In this document: positions 7,911 to 16,429 of the stretch, one piece after another | How the letters are laid out: the number at the start of each line of letters is the position of its first letter | How positions within the stretch are numbered: position 1 is the stretch's first letter | Source: an uncultured Solobacterium sp. | GTDB lineage: Bacteria; Bacillota_I; Bacilli_A; Erysipelotrichales; Erysipelotrichaceae | Reading direction: 5' to 3' | DNA length: 64,000 bases | NCBI GenBank assembly: GCA_900546285.1 | Contig: URCJ01000004.1 | Location: 5,355 to 69,354 of the forward strand | Program-made: the position numbers and the translations under genes | The notes under the pieces: generated by a model | The model's input: only the letters and a program-made list of their open reading frames with translations | The model's database searches: none | Told to the model about the DNA's origin: nothing

Positions 7911-7955
7911 TGGTTATATAGAAATAACCAGTTTTGAATATTTTAATAAGACCAG
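7911..7955. promoter_or_regulatory. Operator region between the ECF and MocR genes
   Basis: The 79-bp gap contains an inverted repeat TGGTTAT/ATAACCA (7911-7917 and 7924-7930) and a related second copy in direct orientation (ATAACCAG at 7924-7931, ATAAGACCAG at 7946-7955). The second copy ends at the base before the MocR start codon. Paired direct repeats in a divergent promoter are the usual binding pattern of MocR/PdxR regulators, so the MocR protein probably controls both genes here. Confidence 0.55.
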
Positions 7956-9320
7956 ATGAAAAAGATATTATATTTAGAAATCTATGAATATGTAATCGAT
8001 AAAATCAAACACAAACAGTGGCTACCAAACTTTAAAATACCCTCAAAAAGAAAACTAAGTGAAGCCTTTAATGTTTCGCTAATCACAGTAGCCACTGCTC
8101 TAGAGCAATTAGAAAGTGAAGGCTACATCTATAGTAAAGAAAGAGTTGGCTACTTTGTATCCGATATTGACATCCTCACAAAACATGAAATAAGAAACGA
8201 TATACTCATCGAACAAAAAAATGATGAATATATCTTTGACTTTAGAAACAACAATGGCGATATCTTGAACTTCCCGTTTTCTAATTGGCAAAAGATAGAA
8301 CGTAAAATCTTGAATGACAACAAAGAATTATTATTTAATAAACCTCAAAGTTTTGGTGAACAGCCCTTAAGAAAAGCGATAGCCAATTATCTTAATAATA
8401 ACTTGGCAATGAATGTTTCCTATAAACAAGTAATCATCACCTCAGGAAGTGATAATTCCTATAATAATCTAATCAATTTCTTTGGTAGAAAGATAAAATA
8501 TGGACTAGAAGATCCCGGTTACCAAAATATTTCTTCAATCTATAAATTAAATGATCTTAAATATAAATACATTAAATTAGATGAAAATGGTATTAACATC
8601 TCTGAATTAAAGAAATCAAAGGTTGATATCGTCCATGTATCAACCAATCACCACTATCCAAGTGGTATCGTTATGCCCATATCTAGACGCTATGAACTGA
8701 TTAAGTGGGTCAAAGATAATGATTCTATTATTATTGAAGATGATTACGATGTTGAATTAAGACTCAAGGGCAAACTAATCAACCCTCTATTCACCTTAGA
8801 TGATAATAATATTGTCTATTTAAACACCTTCTCATTAACTCTTAATCCTGGTTTTAGAATAGCCTATATGGTACTTCCTAAAAGACTTGCTAATGAATAC
8901 GAAAACAAGATGTCTACTTTTAAATGTAATGTCTCAAAGTTAGAACAATTAATTCTAGCCGAATTTATAAGTTCGGGTGCTTACGAAAGATATTTAAATA
9001 AGAAAAAGAAAAGATATCAGGATATTAGGAATGCTTTTGTCGATAAGATAAGTATACTAAGTAACAAACACAATCTCATTCTAAAAGAAGCAGACTTAGG
9101 ATTACATGTACTAATTACCTATCCTTATAAGGTAAGTGATGAAAAAGTACTTGAAATTGCTAAAACATTAAAGATAAAGATATATCCTTTATCTCATTTC
9201 ATGCATGAAAAGAAAGATACTCATACCCTGATTGTCAATTATTCTTGTTTCAACAAGGATAATATCGAAAAAGGCATAAGTATCTTAGAACAATTATTCG
9301 AAAGTATAGAAAAAGTTTGA
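7956..9320 (+). CDS. MocR-family regulator (GntR HTH plus aminotransferase-like domain)
   Basis: The 454-aa protein has an N-terminal winged helix of GntR type (about residues 1-70, KRKLSEAFNVSLITVATALEQLESEGYI) and a fold-type I aminotransferase domain. That domain contains the expected DPGYQN, HHYPSG and EDDYDVELR segments and the Lys-site region LNTFSLTLNPGFR, in which the PLP lysine position reads Thr instead of the usual SK. If that alignment is right, PLP would be sensed without forming the internal Schiff base. There is no Shine-Dalgarno site before the ATG, so the transcript may be leaderless or nearly so. Divergent from the ECF S component. Confidence 0.85.
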   Translation: MKKILYLEIYEYVIDKIKHKQWLPNFKIPSKRKLSEAFNVSLITVATALEQLESEGYIYSKERVGYFVSDIDILTKHEIRNDILIEQKNDEYIFDFRNNNGDILNFPFSNWQKIERKILNDNKELLFNKPQSFGEQPLRKAIANYLNNNLAMNVSYKQVIITSGSDNSYNNLINFFGRKIKYGLEDPGYQNISSIYKLNDLKYKYIKLDENGINISELKKSKVDIVHVSTNHHYPSGIVMPISRRYELIKWVKDNDSIIIEDDYDVELRLKGKLINPLFTLDDNNIVYLNTFSLTLNPGFRIAYMVLPKRLANEYENKMSTFKCNVSKLEQLILAEFISSGAYERYLNKKKKRYQDIRNAFVDKISILSNKHNLILKEADLGLHVLITYPYKVSDEKVLEIAKTLKIKIYPLSHFMHEKKDTHTLIVNYSCFNKDNIEKGISILEQLFESIEKV

Positions 9321-9342
9321 TTTAATTCAATCAAGCTTTTAA
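9313..9342. terminator. Bidirectional terminator between MocR and nfnB genes
   Basis: AAGTTTGATT (9313-9322) pairs with AATCAAGCTT (9329-9338). T-rich stretches follow on both strands, and the hairpin lies between the convergent stops at 9320 and 9349. Confidence 0.7.
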
Positions 9343-9348
9343 TTTGAT

Positions 9349-10752
9349 TTATTTGCTTAAGTATTCGTCAATTGACTTAGCAGCCAACTTACCAGCACCC
9401 ATAGCTGAGATAACTGTTGCAGCACCTGTAACAGCATCACCACCAGCATAAACCTTATCCTTAGTAGTCTTACCGCCATCATCAACGATGATACCACCCT
9501 TCTTAGTAACTTCTAGACCACTAGTAGTTGACTTAATTAGAGGGTTAGGAGAAGTACCGATAGAAATAACTACAGTATCAACTTCTAATTCAAATTCAGA
9601 ACCAGGAATCTCAATTGGTCTTCTTCTACCACTCGCATCAGGTTCACCAAGTTCCATCTTAATGCACTTGATACCAGTAACGAAGTTATTCTTAGGATCA
9701 CGAGGATCATCAGGATTATGATAACCAAGGATTTCAACTGGATTATTCAATAATTTGAAGTCGATACCCTCTTCCATAGCATGTTCAACTTCTTCTTTTC
9801 TAGCAGGAAGTTCTTCTAAAGATCTTCTATAAATTACATAAACCTTTTCAGCACCAAGTCTTAAAGCGGTTCTGGCAGCATCCATCGCAACGTTACCACC
9901 ACCAACGATTGCAACCTTGCCACCCTTCATAATAGGAGTAACAGGATCACTCTCATAAGCCTTCATAAGATTTGATCTAGTTAAGAATTCATTTGCAGAA
10001 TAAACACCATTTAAAGATTCACCTGGAATATTCATAAATGAAGGAAGACCAGCACCAGAACCAATATATACAGCTTCATATTCTTCTAATAATTCATCAA
10101 CAGTAATTGACTTACCAATAACTACGTTAGTATCAACAGTAACACCTAACTTCTTTAAGTTATCAACTTCCTTAGAAACAATTGACTTAGGAAGTCTGAA
10201 CTCAGGAATACCATAAACAAGAACACCACCAGCAGTATGTAAAGCTTCGAAAATTGTTACTTCATAACCCTTCTTAGCTAAGTCACCAGCACAAGTTAAA
10301 CCACTAGGACCAGAACCAACAACCGCAACTCTATGACCATTAGAAGCAGGTTTTACAACCTCATGATCATGAGCTAAATGATAATCAGCAATAAATCTTT
10401 CAAGTCTACCGATACCAACAGGTTCACCCTTGATACCTCTAACACACTTAGATTCACATTGAGTTTCTTGTGGACAAACTCTACCACAAACTGCAGGTAA
10501 AGAAGATGATAATGAAATTACATTATAAGCACCTTCATAATCCTTTTCCTTAATCTTAGTAATGAATTCAGGAATATGGATATTTACAGGACAACCCTCA
10601 ACACATCTAGGATTACGACAATTTAAACATCTTTCAGCTTCATCAAGAGCGATTTCTTCAGTATAACCCAAAGCAACTTCCTTAAAGTTATGACCTCTTT
10701 CAATAGGGTCTTGAATAGGCATTGGATTCTTTTCTAATTTCATATTAGGCAT
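9349..10752 (-). CDS. nfnB: NADH-dependent ferredoxin:NADP+ oxidoreductase, large subunit
   Basis: The 467-aa protein belongs to the glutamate synthase small-chain family. Its N-terminal cysteines (ERCLNCRNPRCVEGCP and later CGRVCPQETQCESKC) bind two [4Fe-4S] clusters, and two nucleotide-binding folds follow (VVGSGPSGLTCAGDLA for FAD, VAIVGGGNVAMDAARTA for NADPH). No glutamate synthase large subunit is nearby. The partner upstream is an NfnA-like flavoprotein five bases away, so the pair is best read as the NfnAB electron-bifurcating transhydrogenase of anaerobes. It is the last gene of its transcript. Confidence 0.92.
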   Translation of the reverse strand: MPNMKLEKNPMPIQDPIERGHNFKEVALGYTEEIALDEAERCLNCRNPRCVEGCPVNIHIPEFITKIKEKDYEGAYNVISLSSSLPAVCGRVCPQETQCESKCVRGIKGEPVGIGRLERFIADYHLAHDHEVVKPASNGHRVAVVGSGPSGLTCAGDLAKKGYEVTIFEALHTAGGVLVYGIPEFRLPKSIVSKEVDNLKKLGVTVDTNVVIGKSITVDELLEEYEAVYIGSGAGLPSFMNIPGESLNGVYSANEFLTRSNLMKAYESDPVTPIMKGGKVAIVGGGNVAMDAARTALRLGAEKVYVIYRRSLEELPARKEEVEHAMEEGIDFKLLNNPVEILGYHNPDDPRDPKNNFVTGIKCIKMELGEPDASGRRRPIEIPGSEFELEVDTVVISIGTSPNPLIKSTTSGLEVTKKGGIIVDDGGKTTKDKVYAGGDAVTGAATVISAMGAGKLAAKSIDEYLSK

Positions 10753-10757
10753 AATTA

Positions 10758-11609
10758 CTAAGCTCCCTTCTTAAATAAGTTACATGCTTCATCATATTTG
10801 TGTCTTTCAAAAGTAGAATACATTCTACCTCTACTCATAGCCTCATCAAAATCAATTTCATAACCATTGAAATCTGGACCATCAACACATGCAAACTTAG
10901 TAACCTTCTTACCATCAATATTTAAAGTTAAACGGCAACCACCGCACATACCAGTACCATCAATCATGATAGGATTCATTGAACAATCAACTGGTACATT
11001 GAATTCCTTACAAGTAATTACTACAAACTTCATCATGATAAGTGGTCCAATTGTAATAACTTTATCAAAATGCTTACCAGCATCTAACATTTCCTTCAAA
11101 GGAACTGTTACATTACCCTGACGTGCATAAGAACCATCATCAGTCATAACGATCAATTCATTAGATACAGCCTTAAATTCATCTTCAAGAATCAATAAGT
11201 CCTTGTTTCTAAAACCGATAATACTAGTAACGTTGCAACCAGCTTCCTTTAAAGCCTTTGCAACTGGTAAAGCGATAGCACAGCCTACACCACCGCCGAC
11301 AACACATACATCCTTCAATCCTTCAACCTCAGTTGGAACACCTAAAGGACCCACAAAGTCAGTCAACTCTTCGCCAACCTTCTTTTGATCAAGCTCTAAA
11401 GTAGTAGCTCCAACGATTTGATAAATGATTGTAACAGCACCAGTTTCTGGATTACTGTCCGCAATTGTTAGAGGGATTCTCTCACCTGTTTCACTTACTC
11501 TTAAAATAATAAATTGGCCAGCCTTAGCCTTCTTAGCTACAAATGGTGCCTCTACTGTCATTCTTGATACAGTAGGATTAAGTGAATCTTTTGCTAAAAT
11601 CTTATACAT
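10758..11609 (-). CDS. nfnA: NADH-dependent ferredoxin:NADP+ oxidoreductase, small subunit
   Basis: This 283-aa ferredoxin-NADP reductase-type protein has an FAD domain (RIPLTIADS), an NAD domain (VCVVGGGVGCAIALP, 101-115) and a C-terminal [2Fe-2S] motif, DGTGMCGGCR with Cys222 and Cys225 plus Cys241 and probably Asp217 as ligands. It is the partner of NfnB in coupling NADH and reduced ferredoxin oxidation to NADPH formation. The start at ATG 11609 has a TAGGAGA Shine-Dalgarno site. A perfect palindrome covers its promoter. Confidence 0.9.
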   Translation of the reverse strand: MYKILAKDSLNPTVSRMTVEAPFVAKKAKAGQFIILRVSETGERIPLTIADSNPETGAVTIIYQIVGATTLELDQKKVGEELTDFVGPLGVPTEVEGLKDVCVVGGGVGCAIALPVAKALKEAGCNVTSIIGFRNKDLLILEDEFKAVSNELIVMTDDGSYARQGNVTVPLKEMLDAGKHFDKVITIGPLIMMKFVVITCKEFNVPVDCSMNPIMIDGTGMCGGCRLTLNIDGKKVTKFACVDGPDFNGYEIDFDEAMSRGRMYSTFERHKYDEACNLFKKGA

Positions 11610-11623
11610 TTGTTTCTCCTATT

Positions 11624-11658
11624 GCATATATATGCTTTTTTGAGTACTTACTCAAAAA
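11624..11658 (-). promoter_or_regulatory. nfnAB promoter with a perfect 10-bp-arm palindrome
   Basis: On the minus strand TTGAGT (11655-11650) and TATATA (11632-11627) are 17 bp apart. TTTTTGAGTA (11637-11646) and TACTCAAAAA (11649-11658) form a perfect inverted repeat with a two-base centre that covers the -35 element. A shorter palindrome GCATATATATGC (11624-11635) covers the -10. The long repeat has no T-run of its own kind after it in a useful position and is better explained as an operator than as a terminator. The regulator is unknown. Confidence 0.6.
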
Positions 11659-11695
11659 TTCACATTTCTATTCTATCACCTAATAGGTCTTTTGT

Positions 11696-12370
11696 TTATA
11701 AAGCCTTCATGATTTTATCAATCAAATCAAAGGCCTTGGCACTAGCCTTAGACACATTTTCCACAAACATTTGACCATCACCATCAATCGTATCTGAGAT
11801 ACATTTAATTGATAAAACTCTTACATTATTTAACATACAAGTTCTAGTAATACCAGCAATTTCCATATCGCAAATTACACAATCAAGCTTCGCTAAATTA
11901 TTCTTATCTTCTAACCTTTCGATAAAACGATCACCACTAGCACAGTTACAAATTCTTAAATCAGGCTTAATACTAAAAGCCAAAGTAATCAAATCATTAT
12001 CCAAAGGTAAAGCCACACTATCCACATCTAAGTATTGATGAGGCAAGACATCATCAATACAAGATGTATCAAAATCATGATTGATTGCACCCTTTACTAC
12101 AAACAAATCAGATACAGCAAGTCCTTCCACTAAAGCACCAGTAACACCATAATTTAACATGATCTCCACTTCGAACATATCAATCAAAAATTGACAAGCA
12201 CTAGCTGCATCAATCTGTCCACAACCTGACTTAATAACATATAATTCATTATCATTAATCTTAGTCTTATAGACTACTCTGTTTTTTACACAAAGCGTTT
12301 CCACTTCGTAATTGCTTTCAAGGAAACTCTTTAATTCCTTTTCAATCGCAATAATCATTCCAATTTTCAT
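11696..12370 (-). CDS. mtnN: 5'-methylthioadenosine/S-adenosylhomocysteine nucleosidase
   Basis: The 224-aa protein starts MKIGMIIAIEKEL, with the catalytic Glu in the AIEKEL segment, and contains NYGVTGALVEGLAVSDLFV, the CDMEIAGITRTC ribose-binding motif and the SD catalytic Asp in KCISDTID. It removes adenine from methylthioadenosine and S-adenosylhomocysteine, recycling the by-products of methylation and polyamine synthesis. ATG 12370 is preferred over an upstream ATG because it has a CGAGGT Shine-Dalgarno site and matches the family start. It is transcribed alone, divergent from azlC. Confidence 0.9.
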   Translation of the reverse strand: MKIGMIIAIEKELKSFLESNYEVETLCVKNRVVYKTKINDNELYVIKSGCGQIDAASACQFLIDMFEVEIMLNYGVTGALVEGLAVSDLFVVKGAINHDFDTSCIDDVLPHQYLDVDSVALPLDNDLITLAFSIKPDLRICNCASGDRFIERLEDKNNLAKLDCVICDMEIAGITRTCMLNNVRVLSIKCISDTIDGDGQMFVENVSKASAKAFDLIDKIMKAL

Positions 12371-12391
12371 AAATTTAAATACCTCGAACAA

Positions 12392-12414
12392 ATTATACTT
12401 CTTAGCGTTATAAT
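12392..12414. promoter_or_regulatory. Back-to-back -10 elements of mtnN and azlC
   Basis: A minus-strand TATAAT (12397-12392) serves mtnN and a plus-strand TATAAT (12409-12414) serves azlC. The plus-strand hexamer ends only seven bases before the azlC ATG, so azlC mRNA should start at or next to its start codon. The two polymerase footprints overlap, so firing is probably mutually exclusive. Confidence 0.6.
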
Positions 12415-12421
12415 TTTAAAC

Positions 12422-13129
12422 ATGGACCAAAGTTATTTTAGGCAAGGCCTTAAAGACGGTTTACCTATTGGATTTGGATATTTTGCAGTTGCCTTCTCAT
12501 TAGGTGTTTTTGCGGGTAACGTAGGAATCAAACCCATACAAGGACTTATCGCATCACTTTTGACAAACGCCTCAGCAGGCGAATATGCAGGCTTTATGGT
12601 AATAGCAACTAATGCTACCTATATACACATGATAATAATGACTATCATTGCCTCTTTAAGATATCTATTAATGTCTGCTGTCTTATCTCAAAGATGTGAT
12701 GAAAACATCACATTACTGCATAGACTTATTTTAAGTTTCTATATCACTGATGAAATCTTTGCGATCACTGTAGCTAAAAGTAAAAAGATTATACCTGAAT
12801 ACACCTTTGGCGCAATACTACCTGCTACAACACTATGGGGCTTAGGAACTCTATGTGGTATCTTAGCCGGTAATATCCTACCAGATAGAATCATATCAGG
12901 CTTATCGGTAGCTTTATATGGCATGTTTATCGCCATAATCATTCCACCTTGTAAAGAAGACAAAGCTGTTAAAATAGCCGTTATGACATCATTTATATTA
13001 AGCTTTTTAAGCACATATTATTTACCAATCTTAAAAAACTTAGATAGTGGTTCAAGAACCATCATCCTAACAATATTAGTATCACTAACAGTAGCTAAAA
13101 TAGCGCCAAGAGGACAAGAAGATGCATAA
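12422..13129 (+). CDS. azlC: Branched-chain amino acid exporter, large subunit AzlC
   Basis: The 235-aa membrane protein begins FRQGLKDGLPIGFGYFAVAFSLG and contains NASAGEYAGF, both typical of AzlC. With AzlD it forms a two-component exporter for branched-chain amino acids or related compounds. It has about seven to eight hydrophobic segments. There is no Shine-Dalgarno site; the -10 element is seven bases upstream of the ATG. The 3' end overlaps azlD by eight bases, which implies coupled translation. Confidence 0.9.
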   Translation: MDQSYFRQGLKDGLPIGFGYFAVAFSLGVFAGNVGIKPIQGLIASLLTNASAGEYAGFMVIATNATYIHMIIMTIIASLRYLLMSAVLSQRCDENITLLHRLILSFYITDEIFAITVAKSKKIIPEYTFGAILPATTLWGLGTLCGILAGNILPDRIISGLSVALYGMFIAIIIPPCKEDKAVKIAVMTSFILSFLSTYYLPILKNLDSGSRTIILTILVSLTVAKIAPRGQEDA

Positions 13130-13424
13130 TACCTGGATCTATATTTTTATCATGGTTCTTACAACTTTTATCATAAGAGCAATTCCTATGTTACTAATAA
13201 GAAAAGAGATTACAAATCCCTTTCTTAAATCATTTTTATATTATGTCCCTTATGTAACTCTAGCTGTAATGACTTTCCCGGCTATTATCGAAGCTACCAA
13301 TTCTCCTATTGCAGGAGCTATTTCGTTAGTTGTTGGTATCATCGCTTCAATTAAAGGCATGAAACTAATGGGTGTAGCTTCAATGTGTGTTATAACAGTT
13401 CTAATTGTTGAACTATTTATTTAA
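13122..13424 (+). CDS. azlD: Branched-chain amino acid exporter, small subunit AzlD
   Basis: This 100-aa protein has about four hydrophobic helices and the AzlD signature TFIIRAIPMLLIRKEI near the N terminus, followed by FLYYVPYVTLAVMTFP. It overlaps azlC at its start and the convergent folD gene by eight bases at its end, and no terminator separates them. Confidence 0.9.
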   Translation: MHNTWIYIFIMVLTTFIIRAIPMLLIRKEITNPFLKSFLYYVPYVTLAVMTFPAIIEATNSPIAGAISLVVGIIASIKGMKLMGVASMCVITVLIVELFI

Positions 13425-14238
13425 TTGTCTTAACTACATGATTTAAAAGAATCGAAGTAGTCAAAGCACCAACCCCACCAGGTACTGGGGTAATATTCTT
13501 AACAAGTGGTTCCACCTCATCAAACAAGACATCACCACACAATTTATGTTTAGCCTCATTATAATTTAAGCCAACATCAATAATGGTTTGCTTACTATTA
13601 ACATAATCCTTAGTCACTGATTCCATCTTACCTGTTGCGCAAATCAAGATATCAGCTTCTCTACATATCTTTTCAACGTCAAGGCTTTTACTATGCACAA
13701 TCGTAACCGTTGCGTTTTCTTTTAGTAACATCATACTAACAGGCTTACCAATAACAGCAGATCTACCAAGTACCACAACCTTTTTACCACTTAATTCGAT
13801 ATTGTAATATTTCAAGATTCTCATCACCGATTCAGCCGTACATGGTTTAAAGGCCTCGTCATTATCTAAAAAACAAGATGCTAAAGACAAATCTAAACAA
13901 GCATCAACATCCTTTTTGATAGATAAGTATTTATTAATATCTCTTTCATCAAATGGTAATGGTCTAAAGATTAAGATTGCATCTACATTTTCATTGTTGT
14001 TTACTTTATCTAACGTATTATAAAAAAATTCACTAGCTACATCGGGCTCGAAGTTAAATTCTCTAACTTCAATTCCAAGCTTCTCACACTTCTTAAAAAT
14101 TCCTCTTTCATAAGAAGAATCATTATTCTTATTTCCTACTTTAAATAAAGCTAAAGTAAGCTTTTTATCGCCCTTTAAAAGAAGGCTTTCTTCATCAATA
14201 GCCTTAGCTACCTCTTTACCACTTAATATATTTGCCAT
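13417..14238 (-). CDS. folD: FolD-type methylene-THF dehydrogenase lacking cyclohydrolase residues
   Basis: The 273-aa protein has the FolD fold: KDVDACL, the Rossmann-type VLGRSAVIGKPVSMMLL and the C-terminal TPVPGGVGALT. However, the YxxxK catalytic lysine (Lys54 in E. coli FolD, four residues after Tyr) aligns with Ile47 (SYERGIFKK), and the VQLPLP glutamine aligns with Phe91 (AILIFRPLP). Both residues are central to cyclohydrolase activity in characterised FolD enzymes. The next gene upstream encodes an FchA-like cyclohydrolase, one base away. I infer that this FolD keeps at most the dehydrogenase step. Confidence 0.88.
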   Translation of the reverse strand: MANILSGKEVAKAIDEESLLLKGDKKLTLALFKVGNKNNDSSYERGIFKKCEKLGIEVREFNFEPDVASEFFYNTLDKVNNNENVDAILIFRPLPFDERDINKYLSIKKDVDACLDLSLASCFLDNDEAFKPCTAESVMRILKYYNIELSGKKVVVLGRSAVIGKPVSMMLLKENATVTIVHSKSLDVEKICREADILICATGKMESVTKDYVNSKQTIIDVGLNYNEAKHKLCGDVLFDEVEPLVKNITPVPGGVGALTTSILLNHVVKTIK

Positions 14239-14239
14239 T

Positions 14240-14848
14240 CTATATTCTTTCTAAAACATCATTATATGTTTGATTTGCCAAAACTGAATACTTAACAAGC
14301 ATCTTTTCACTCAATTGTTCAAGATTAGTCGCATATTCCTTATCTTTCATAAGCCTTGTGTTAACTAAAACATTTAAATAAGCACCTCTTAAAGTGCCTA
14401 AAGCCAAAGACACTGAAGTACCCACATCCGATACCATAATCTTTGAAGTAATATCCTTTAAAATACTATCAAGTTCAATTACCCTAGCACTATATTTCAT
14501 AATAGACAAAGGCGGAATTGCCGCATCCTGTAAACACTTTTCCAATTTAATCATATATTCGGGATCAGACTTATCCATAGAATAACATCTACTCAAAGGA
14601 TAAAAAGCCTTAGCATCATCATTGATTGCCTCCAGCAACTTCTCACTCAAGTTTTTTAATTCAATAGATATTTCCCTCAATTGTTCCTCATATTCAAGAT
14701 ACTTCTTCTTACCATAAGTAAGCTCAATAGCCATATTGGCTAAAGAAGCAGATAAGGCTCCAACTAAAGCACTGGCACTGCCACCACCTGGAATAGATTC
14801 TTTTGAGGCTAAATTAGAATTGAACTCATAAATTGTCTTTTTATACAT
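14240..14848 (-). CDS. fchA: FchA-like methenyl-THF cyclohydrolase / cyclodeaminase
   Basis: The 202-aa helical protein contains SIPGGGSASALVGALSASLA near the N terminus, the hallmark of the formiminotetrahydrofolate cyclodeaminase family (PF04961). In this stand-alone form it usually acts as methenyl-tetrahydrofolate cyclohydrolase. It leads a two-gene operon with folD and probably supplies the step that folD has lost. The ATG at 14848 follows TAGAAT (14860-14855) by six bases with no Shine-Dalgarno site, so it is probably leaderless. Confidence 0.87.
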   Translation of the reverse strand: MYKKTIYEFNSNLASKESIPGGGSASALVGALSASLANMAIELTYGKKKYLEYEEQLREISIELKNLSEKLLEAINDDAKAFYPLSRCYSMDKSDPEYMIKLEKCLQDAAIPPLSIMKYSARVIELDSILKDITSKIMVSDVGTSVSLALGTLRGAYLNVLVNTRLMKDKEYATNLEQLSEKMLVKYSVLANQTYNDVLERI

Positions 14849-14872
14849 ATTTCAATTCTAGCAAAAAGAAGA

Positions 14873-16429
14873 CTAGTTGTCTTCTTTTATACTTTTTTCG
14901 ATAGCTGCATTACCTGCATCATATCCTAAATTATCATAAAGAGAATATAGTTCGGTACTTACTAAGTGGAACTCACCGTTATCATATATTAAACGATAAG
15001 AATTGCCATAATTATCCCAAACAGTTACATCGGTATCTTTATCCTTAGCCAACTTGATGAAATCATCAAACTTCAAGGCATTCATGCCATAATTTGAAGT
15101 AATACCATCTTTATTATCATTATAAGTAATGATAAAAGGATGATAGTACTCATAATAATCAGTCTTTAGATAATTATCAAGGATATAATCACGATAAGAT
15201 TCCATCATATCAATTAGTTCGTGATTCTTAGTTGAAGTAACCACCGACAAACTAAAGGAACCAGATTCCATATAAGACTTATCCTCATCATTTAGACTCT
15301 TAAAGAAATCATAATATTCAGATTCATTATCGTCGCCGATATAGCCAGAATAATAATCATAGGTCATCTTATCATAATCAAATTTATATATTCTAGATAA
15401 GCCAAAGCCATTAGTCTTTTCACAGCTATAGTTAAAACCTAATGACAAAATAACACCACCTACAAACAACAATACTTGTAGCTTAGATAAACTAAACTTT
15501 CTCTTATATACAAAGTTTCCTATAAAGTAAGCTGCAAATAATAAGGCATACAAGATAACAGTTCCATAGACATCATTAATGATTCTACCTGAAGCGATTA
15601 TAAATAAACAGATGATTGTATAGAAACTAATAATAAACGGATAGGCAAAGAAACCATCAGAATAATTACCAGCTCTTTCTACCTTTCTATTATTAAATGA
15701 CTTAAATAATAAGAAAGTGAATAATACAATATAGACCACAGTAACCACATATGATGAAACTAGATATTCATATACATAACCACCAAATGTTATCGATGTA
15801 TATTCAACAACGCTTAAGGCGATTGGTGATAAATAAATAAGTATTTTATATAGAGAATCAGTCAACACGTTTACACCAACTAAATAAGAAGAGGTAAACG
15901 CTTCACCTGCAAATAAAATCATCAACGGTATGGCATAATAGGCAATCAAGATTACAAATCCATCAGTAATTGAATTAGCCAAAAAGTATATAAAGGTATT
16001 AAAGACAATTACCATCAAATAAGTAATACATGCAGTCAACAATAAATATAAGACATTTATTAAAGACGCTTGCATATTACTAACAATACAATTAATAAGT
16101 GTAATTATTAGTGATAAGACATATGGGGCAAATGCTGCCACAAAACAATAAACAAGGCCTGTAAATAACATCGTATTACGAGACATGTTTAATGAGAAAT
16201 AAGTATCTACAGCCTTCTTATTATGCACATATGAAAAGATAAATAATGGCAAGATAAAAGCCGTAGCTGCCCCAAGTACATAATTAAACAATAAAGGACT
16301 AAATACAGACATATGAGTATCTAACTTTCCCACAAAAGAGAAAGAAATAATAGCCTGCAAGATACAAGTTATTAAAAATAGATGCTTCTTTGACTTAAAT
16401 AAATAAATAAAATAATTCTTATTTAACAT
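14873..16429 (-). CDS. ABC transporter permease with a C-terminal extracytoplasmic domain (YtrC/D-like position)
   Basis: This 518-aa protein has about ten membrane segments in the first 340 residues and a hydrophilic, Tyr- and Asp-rich C-terminal part (about 345-518) that is likely outside the cell. It overlaps the preceding ATPase gene by 11 bp and is the last gene of the PASTA-FtsX-ATPase-GntR-ATPase-permease operon. By position it matches the permease of the second ABC system in Ytr-type loci. The transported substrate is unknown and the C-terminal domain is not recognisable. Confidence 0.82.
   Translation of the reverse strand: MLNKNYFIYLFKSKKHLFLITCILQAIISFSFVGKLDTHMSVFSPLLFNYVLGAATAFILPLFIFSYVHNKKAVDTYFSLNMSRNTMLFTGLVYCFVAAFAPYVLSLIITLINCIVSNMQASLINVLYLLLTACITYLMVIVFNTFIYFLANSITDGFVILIAYYAIPLMILFAGEAFTSSYLVGVNVLTDSLYKILIYLSPIALSVVEYTSITFGGYVYEYLVSSYVVTVVYIVLFTFLLFKSFNNRKVERAGNYSDGFFAYPFIISFYTIICLFIIASGRIINDVYGTVILYALLFAAYFIGNFVYKRKFSLSKLQVLLFVGGVILSLGFNYSCEKTNGFGLSRIYKFDYDKMTYDYYSGYIGDDNESEYYDFFKSLNDEDKSYMESGSFSLSVVTSTKNHELIDMMESYRDYILDNYLKTDYYEYYHPFIITYNDNKDGITSNYGMNALKFDDFIKLAKDKDTDVTVWDNYGNSYRLIYDNGEFHLVSTELYSLYDNLGYDAGNAAIEKSIKEDN

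Noticed and set aside
7956..7958. Counting the MocR gene among the clear leaderless starts
   Set aside because: The hexamer at the right distance is TAATAA, a poor -10, so it was left out of the list.
10867..11388. Plus-strand open frames inside nfnA and similar antisense frames elsewhere
   Set aside because: They are antisense to conserved genes, lack ribosome-binding sites and follow the codon shadow of the real gene.
9349..11609. Glutamate synthase small subunit (gltD) for the 467-aa gene
   Set aside because: No large subunit is adjacent, and the partner gene encodes an NfnA-type flavoprotein with a [2Fe-2S] motif.
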